Part shown: positions 7,652 to 12,143 of the stretch, in pieces
Layout: the number at the start of each line of letters is the position of its first letter
How positions within the stretch are numbered: the stretch's first letter is position 1
Assembly: GCA_032718865.1 (NCBI GenBank)
Contig: JALUTQ010000029.1
Span: 1-12,143 of the forward strand
Direction of reading: 5' to 3'
Source: Tilletia caries
Taxonomy: Eukaryota; Basidiomycota; Exobasidiomycetes; Tilletiales; Tilletiaceae
DNA length: 12,143 nt
The notes under the pieces: model-generated
The model's input: only the letters and a program-made list of their open reading frames with translations
What the model was told of the DNA's origin: nothing
Databases searched by the model: none
Position numbers and translations under genes: made by a program

Positions 7652-7713
7652 GAACGGCTCAAGAATGGCCTGTGAATCATGACCCTGATTCACAGGCCAT
7701 TCTCAACCCGTTC
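7652..7713. repeat. Long near-perfect hairpin
   Basis: GAATGGCCTGTGAATCA (7663-7679) and its exact reverse complement (7686-7702) are separated by 6 bases. The arms extend outward to 7652 and 7713 with a few mismatches (GAACGG and CCGTTC at the ends). This is 28 bases per arm, too strong to be chance. It could be a foldback element, a transposon tip, or a structured 3' region of the convergent kinase and hAT transcripts. Confidence 0.85.
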
Positions 7714-7876
7714 CGCAGACTAAAAACCGACCAAGCAGATTATTAATTGAATGGTAGTTGGATTTTAGTCGCATTAGTCGGACTCGTCCGACCATGAGTC
7801 GACAACCAGTCGTTCCAATTCTCACAGTCCACTGTGCTCAGACATTTTAATCTCTTTGATTCCAAGGAAAGACAAG
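7714..7876. other. 3' flank of the hAT gene with TTAGTCGG-type words
   Basis: No gene. Bases about 7743-7810 contain TTTTAGTCGCATTAGTCGGACTCGTCCGAC-like words (given here only as a pattern), the same vocabulary as 3672-3830 and 4579-4640. This would fit subterminal repeats at one end of the hAT transposon, but no terminal inverted repeat or target duplication was located. Confidence 0.4.
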
Positions 7877-10800
7877 CTAAGCAGGAGTGATTTGCGGAGT
7901 CGGAGGAATGGGAGCGGTCGCCGTAGTGCTAAAGCCGGCTTTGATGAGCTGGTTCGCCAGGAGAAGCTCTTGCAGCGAACGCGGTGACAGGCTTCGGCGG
8001 CGTACAGAGCAGATCCGACCCGCGGCGGAGAATGTACGCTCTACCTCGGCTGTGGAACCCGTGGCAGCCAAGGCCTTGCGAGCAACCTTGGCCAGCGTGG
8101 GAAAGTTGACCTGGTTTTCTTTCCACCACTGGAGTACCGTCGTCCCGGCGCGCATCTTGAACTGAAAGCTCAGGTAAGCTGTGATCTCGTCCACCTCCGA
8201 TCCAGCGGGCGTATCTTCGTCAGGGGTTCGCTCTCGCGCCCAGATGTCGATGTCGAGCACATCGGTTGCGACCGGAGCCATCGTCGGCACACCCTGGTGT
8301 CCGACGGCCAAACTCACTTCGCGACGGAGCAGTCCCTTGGCAACTTCGACCTTTTCCGGAAAGTCTTTTTGCAGCGAACGCAGTCGATTTCTTGGGTCTA
8401 GAATTGCTGCAAGAAGGAGCGGCTCACAGGAGCTTGCTTTCTCTCGATAAGGCCGAAGTTTGTCGGCAGTAGCTTGCAATGCATCGCCAAAGAACTTGCC
8501 CATGGCACCCTCTGTCTTCCGTGCGAGGTCGATCTCTACCTTGAGAGCATGGGCGAGCTTCCCGTGCAACGCCAAAGTTTCGCAAGCCGTAGGGCCTCTG
8601 ATCTCTACTTGCTTGGTCAGAGCCATGAAGTACCCCAGAATACGAACCGTTCGCCGAAGTAAAACGATCTCTTCTTGCTTGAGGTTGAGTTCCGGACCGT
8701 ACACTGCCAATCGTCCATGAAGAACTGGGGATAGTCCTCAGCACGACACGTGAGGATCATCCTCGACGATATCGTGCGATCATCCTACAACCCTCGTGGG
8801 ATCCACGAGATCTGAGGAGATCCTCAGATAAATGAGCACCGCCTGGCATATTTTTTTGTACAACGTTATTATTTCTCAACACCAGGTCCTAATTGAGCGC
8901 GTCAGCCAGCATTTGAATCATCCCCATGCCCTGGATTCGTGTTTCCAAAAATTATGTGACATTATATTATTTTTGAACTGAAAAATGGTTACTATGTGCT
9001 GCGGCGCTCGTGGTTTAGTGGTAACACCGCTGGATTTCGAAAAAGTCCCGGGTTCGAATCCGGGTATGAGTATTTTTTTATTTTTTTCCCCTCATTTTTT
9101 CTCATTTTTTGGGATTTCTGAGGATGATCGTGGGCTTACCATCTCGTGCGACTCTCAACGATTGAGCCCAAAATGATCGTGGGAAATCCTGGGTCGGGTT
9201 AGCCTCACTCAGCCTCACGATGATCCTGCGAGATCCTCGCGATGGGTGAGGATCCTCGCAGCCGACTGGCAGTGTAGTCATTTCCACCGTCCAGCACGTC
9301 GGACCTGACGACGAACGCAAGCGCTTTGGCGAAACGCAGCGCCACTCGGAGTTGGAAGAATCGGCTGTTCCATCGGGTCTTGTTGAACATGGGCGGTATA
9401 TGAACAGCGGCCGCCTTTTTCGGATTGTCTTTGTATGCTTCCTTCGCCAGCCGGAGAAAGCGGCGGCGTCGCTCCGGGCTACTGCGGGCAATAGACAGTT
9501 AGACACGATGTTTGCGATCTTGATCAGGGGACTCAGGGGGGCCTCTTCAGCTGACAGGGGCTGCTCTTGTGTGAAGGGCGCCTCTGTTGGGACAGGATCC
9601 GGCGCGCGAGAAGAAGATCCTGCGATGTCTTCGTCGTCTTCCTCCTCCTCCTCGGGAATCGTCTCTAGCATCCCCATATCGCTGGGGGTCAGCAAATCGT
9701 CTACCAGAGGGATCGCGTCCTCGTGGGCCTCGTCCTCCTCATCAGCTCCGAGCCCCAGATAACCGAGATCAGCGGACGTTAATAGCGCAGATGCCACGCC
9801 TGGAGAGTCGTCTTCTGGGTCAGACCCTTCGTCGAACTCATCTGAAGATAGGCCACCCTTCGCCTCGTCGTCGGTGTCGAGGCTGGCCATCAGCTTCGCC
9901 CGCCGCTTGGGGTCGTCGAGATTCGGACCCGAGCTGGAAGACCCAGGAAGCACCACCTTCTTTCGGCCTGAGGTCTTCGGAACGCCAAGGGCAACGTAGA
10001 GATGCTGGACACAAAGGTTCAGATGGTGTGCAAAGCATCGAACATGATGCGTGGAGGCCGTGTAGGCTGAGGTGATATTGTCACTTCTCAGTCGTTCCTC
10101 GATGAGTCGTCCCATCCGAATGACAGCCGATGCGCTGTCGGTAACGATGGAAGCATTCCACATGGTATGGAGATCATGCTCTAACAGGAACTCGACGACG
10201 TGTCCAGAGAAGGTGGCGCCCGAGTGTCGTCCGAGGAGTACTTTGAAGTCCACGCAGAAGGAGTGGAACACCCAAGATTCGTCAATGTAACTCGCAACCA
10301 TGGCTTGGAAAGCGTGTCGTTGACCGGGTGTCGTCCACTCGTCAAGTTGAAGCGAGAACTCGTGGGTACGCAGGGCCGCGATGGCCTGCCGAAGAAGGTT
10401 ACCGCTGATCTCCGCCACGTCTCTTTGCACCTGTCGCGGTGACATGAAGGCCTTGATGGCAGCGGGATCGAGAGACTGGATCAGCTTTTGGAAGCCTTCT
10501 GTCCGGAGCGTCGTAAAAGGAAGGCAGTCCCTGACGAGCCACTCTGCGGCATGACGGCGCACCACTTCGATCTTGAGTTCATGATTCCGCTGCCGATGGC
10601 CATTCATCCAGCCGACAACATCTTTTCCCGTACCGGAGGCGGCACCAGAAAACGAGGAACCGGGCGCAGAACCTTTTGGCTGGAGAGCTGGTGCGACGTA
10701 TGGACCGAACGTGTTTCGAAGGGAGTGGTCCTTGGGGTTGAAAATGTTGGGACAAAGGGATGCCTTTTGCTTTAGGTTGAGATGCGGCGCCAAAGGAGAG

Positions 10801-12089
10801 GGTGTGTCGTTGGTGACTGGGATGTCACGCTCGCAAAATCGGCATCGAAAGAGCTGGACAGTAGCCTGGTATCGAGGCCGTCCACCTCTGGGATACTTCC
10901 ATTCCAGTGTCTTTTTGCCGGCGCGATAGTAGCCCACGTACTTGGAACCTTTGCTACCCACACCCCTCACTGGTTCACCGGGGTCTTCTTCCTTTTCCGA
11001 ATCGTCCTCGATGTCGGCAACTTCGACATCGCTGTGACTGCGCGCGTTGTATGCCTTGGAACGTGAGGAAAACTTCTTCGTGTGAACGTTGGACTTGGAC
11101 GAAGGGGCTGTGACGTTGCGCTTGTGTTGACCGTGCTGTTGCTGAGTAACCGCGCCTGGCCTCTTTGATTTGTGACCTCGAGGTGTTGGGGTGGTGGTAA
11201 TGGCCTCTTCTCCAGAGTCGTCTTCAGCAGCGGCGCCCGGCCTGAATTGATCAGGATCCTGGCTATCCTCGTCGCTGTCCGCAGCGACTTCGTCTTCGCC
11301 GAAGTCGTCGAGCGCGCTGTCCCCGAAGTTGCTCTCCGGAGCGCGGTTGTGCATGGCGGCGTCTTGCTCGCGCCGCTCAAGAGCGCTCATCCGGGTTGCG
11401 GATCGTTGTGGACGCGAGGGTCCGGAGGTCTCTGGCTGCCGTTTCGCGAGCACCCGACCTTTGCCCTTGTCAGGCTTTGCGCGCTTGGAGGCGGGGCCTT
11501 CTGCTTGGTCCGTGTCGAAACCGGATAGGCGTTTCGACGGAGTCCGGTCGCGCTTCGAGCGACGGTAGAAGGCGTCGTCGTCGGTTTGTGACGCAGATCC
11601 TCGGCGTTGCAAGGGACGTGCGATGGGTCGAGATGGCGCAGTGGGCTGGCGAGAAGTCGGGTGGGTTTGAGAAGGATGTCGGCGGTCCCGAAGCGCGCAC
11701 CAAGTTGTCGAAGTGGGCGATTTCCTTAACTCGTTCCACCATGCTTCTGTCTCTGCATGATTGATTTTTGGGCTGTTGAGTTACAAAGAAGCAATGACAT
11801 CCAGGTCAGCGGAGCCGACTCGAGAGGTTTAGCTACACGGAGAAGATGCGAAGGTACTCACAATCATATCGAGAACGGAGGAGGGGAGGGTCTTGACAGC
11901 GCCGGTCTGCGCGGCAGTGGCACTGCGAGCATGAAATGCCACATTGCTCCAGGCGCTGGCGATGTTGGGTGGCAGTTGGAGCTCGTCCAGTTGGGGGTGA
12001 AATGGCTGATCGGCGAGGTTCTCGAAGGCGTACTGCCCAACGAGGTCAAAAACGACGGGGTCGTATGGAGAGGTTGCCGCCTCTGTCAT
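7877..12089 (-). CDS. hAT-superfamily transposase, interrupted by a TA-flanked element
   Basis: Proposed exons are 12089-11862, 11772-11701, 11645-9505, 9481-9275 and 8699-7877. With the insertion 8702-9274 and one TA removed, they total 1156 codons in one frame plus stop TAG. The product cuts and pastes hAT elements. Visible features are a Ser/Arg/acidic N-terminus with basic patches, a BED-like zinc finger starting CRFC near residue 368, RNase H-fold Asp candidates D535 (LQLDEWTT) and D603 (VTDSAS), HHVRCFAHHLNLCVQ, and a long acidic linker (EEEEEDDED). A RWNS motif and the C-terminal dimerisation region (LQWWKENQ, then E1103 in VERTFSAAGR, RRRSL) follow. It is longer than usual hAT transposases (roughly 600-900 aa), mostly because of the N-terminus and linker. 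The split makes this copy inactive as it stands. Exons 1-2 are inferred from splice signals and frame only. Confidence 0.88.
8702..9274. mobile_element. TA-flanked non-autonomous element inserted in the hAT gene
   Basis: The terminal inverted repeats are CACTGCCAATCG at 8702-8713 and CGACTGGCAGTG at 9263-9274, 11 of 12 bases paired. They are flanked by TA on both sides (8700-8701 and 9275-9276). Removing the element with one TA turns GND-Y into GNDYGPELNLK and restores the transposase frame, which fixes the boundaries. The TA duplication suggests Tc1/mariner-type mobilisation, but the TIR is not one I recognise. Near both ends there are iterated GATCATCC, GAGGATCC and CTCGTG words. No transposase ORF is present. 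The centre carries a tRNA-like sequence. Confidence 0.9.
9004..9079 (+). ncRNA. tRNA-like sequence with Pol III A and B boxes
   Basis: TGGTTTAGTGG (9011-9021) matches the A box and GGTTCGAATCC (9051-9061) matches the B box, 29 bases apart as in tRNA genes. T runs follow at 9073-9079 and 9081-9087, as Pol III terminators would. The T arm pairs well (CCCGG with CCGGG), but only with an 8-base loop. The acceptor pairs 7 bases only when shifted by two (GCTCGTG with TATGAGT, three G-U pairs). The anticodon stem does not pair convincingly, so no anticodon is assigned. I read it as a degenerate tRNA or tRNA-derived SINE head rather than a working tRNA gene. Confidence 0.7.
9482..9504 (-). other. 23-nt GT...AG segment at a frame switch (micro-intron or indel)
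   Basis: The transposase frame up to SPLIKIANIV moves to a different frame that resumes as SPERRRRFLRLAKEAYKDN. A 23-base segment starting GTCTAAC and ending CCCGCAG sits exactly at the switch, and removing it joins the frames. It contains a CTAAC branch-like word, but it is far shorter than normal fungal introns, so a small insertion is equally possible. Confidence 0.45.
11646..11700 (-). other. Intron 2 of the hAT gene (55 bp)
   Basis: On the minus strand it begins GTGCGC and ends CTCGCCAG, phase 0, between DNL and PTAPSRP. Removing it links the 24-codon exon 2 to the long transposase frame, which otherwise has no in-frame ATG close to its start. The length suits a fungal intron; the 5' site is not the strongest form. 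Confidence 0.6.
11773..11861 (-). other. Intron 1 of the hAT gene (89 bp)
   Basis: On the minus strand it begins GTGAGTACC and ends TAACTCAACAG, phase 0, after codon 76 (VLDMI). Without splicing, the frame from ATG 12089 stops shortly after, near 11829. The consensus splice sites are good. Confidence 0.75.
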
Positions 12090-12143
12090 CTTCTGTACGG
12101 TTTGGCTTTCCAGCGAGCGGCGTCGACAGCAGATGATGGTCGG
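12090..12143 (-). other. 5' leader of the hAT gene up to the window edge
   Basis: The 54 bases upstream of ATG 12089 show no TATA box or inverted repeat. The hAT element's outer end is not inside the window on this side. Confidence 0.4.

Noticed and set aside
9004..9072. Functional tRNA with a TCG or TTC anticodon
   Set aside because: The anticodon stem pairs at only one or two positions and the canonical acceptor alignment has mismatches, so assigning an amino acid would be unsupported.
8985..9176. 63-aa plus-strand ORF over the tRNA-like region
   Set aside because: Its peptide (FEKVPGSNPG region) is what results from translating a tRNA A/B-box sequence; there are no protein motifs.
8732..9279. 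TAGTC direct repeats as a 5-bp target duplication
   Set aside because: The TA-flanked inverted repeats 8702-8713/9263-9274 restore the reading frame exactly; the TAGTC boundaries would leave unpaired ends and a frameshift.
9587..10075. Long plus-strand ORFs opposite the hAT gene (also near 10782-11066 and 11396-11764)
   Set aside because: They are antisense shadows of the high-GC transposase frame; their composition is low-complexity Ser/Arg/Pro.

Overview
The window looks like transposon-dense nuclear DNA from a filamentous fungus, most likely a basidiomycete. The reasons are a chromodomain Ty3/gypsy integrase, a very long hAT transposase, several non-autonomous DNA transposons, and short GT-AG introns (70, 89 and 55 bp). 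The genus cannot be read from the sequence. Nothing here is bacterial: there are no operons and no Shine-Dalgarno logic.

Layout. (1) Bases 1-1777 are the 3' end of a Ty3/gypsy chromovirus pol gene: integrase core, GPY/F-like motif and chromodomain. The integrase is split at base 17 by a 792-bp non-autonomous hAT element (18-809) with 18-bp perfect terminal inverted repeats and a perfect 8-bp target duplication. Joining 17 to 818 continues the integrase frame. (2) 1778-3112 holds no further pol. It has a TATA box, a CA microsatellite, a 221-aa unknown ORF and a purine tract followed by TGTAAG, which looks like a polypurine tract and the start of a 3' LTR. (3) 3113-4710 is a stack of repeats: a GCGTGGTGC-motif repeat block, the left end of a GACTAAG-motif hAT-like element (TIR from 3659), and nested in it a second clear hAT-type element (3956-4570, 8-bp duplication CATCCGAC). 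(4) 4711-7140 is a two-exon CDK-like protein kinase gene with a long N-terminal region (unknown domain, coiled coil, degenerate repeats). It has one apparent single-base frameshift in the C-lobe. (5) 7141-7876 is an irregular minisatellite plus a strong hairpin. (6) 12089-7877 (minus strand) is a hAT transposase gene whose exons can be traced to a 1156-codon frame. It is split by a TA-flanked 573-bp element (8702-9274) that itself carries a tRNA-like, Pol III-promoter-like sequence. Removing that element and one TA restores the hAT frame exactly.

The genes do not form a pathway. The window is best read as a nest of insertions whose relative age can be ordered: gypsy before its hAT MITE, the GACTAAG element before the 3956-4570 MITE, and the hAT gene before the TA-flanked element. 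The most unusual points are the tRNA-like sequence carried by a TA-specific element, a possible 23-nt intron in the hAT gene, the kinase's architecture and its position between sequences sharing hAT-like subterminal motifs, and a recurring design in which each non-autonomous element is built from its own short iterated motif.
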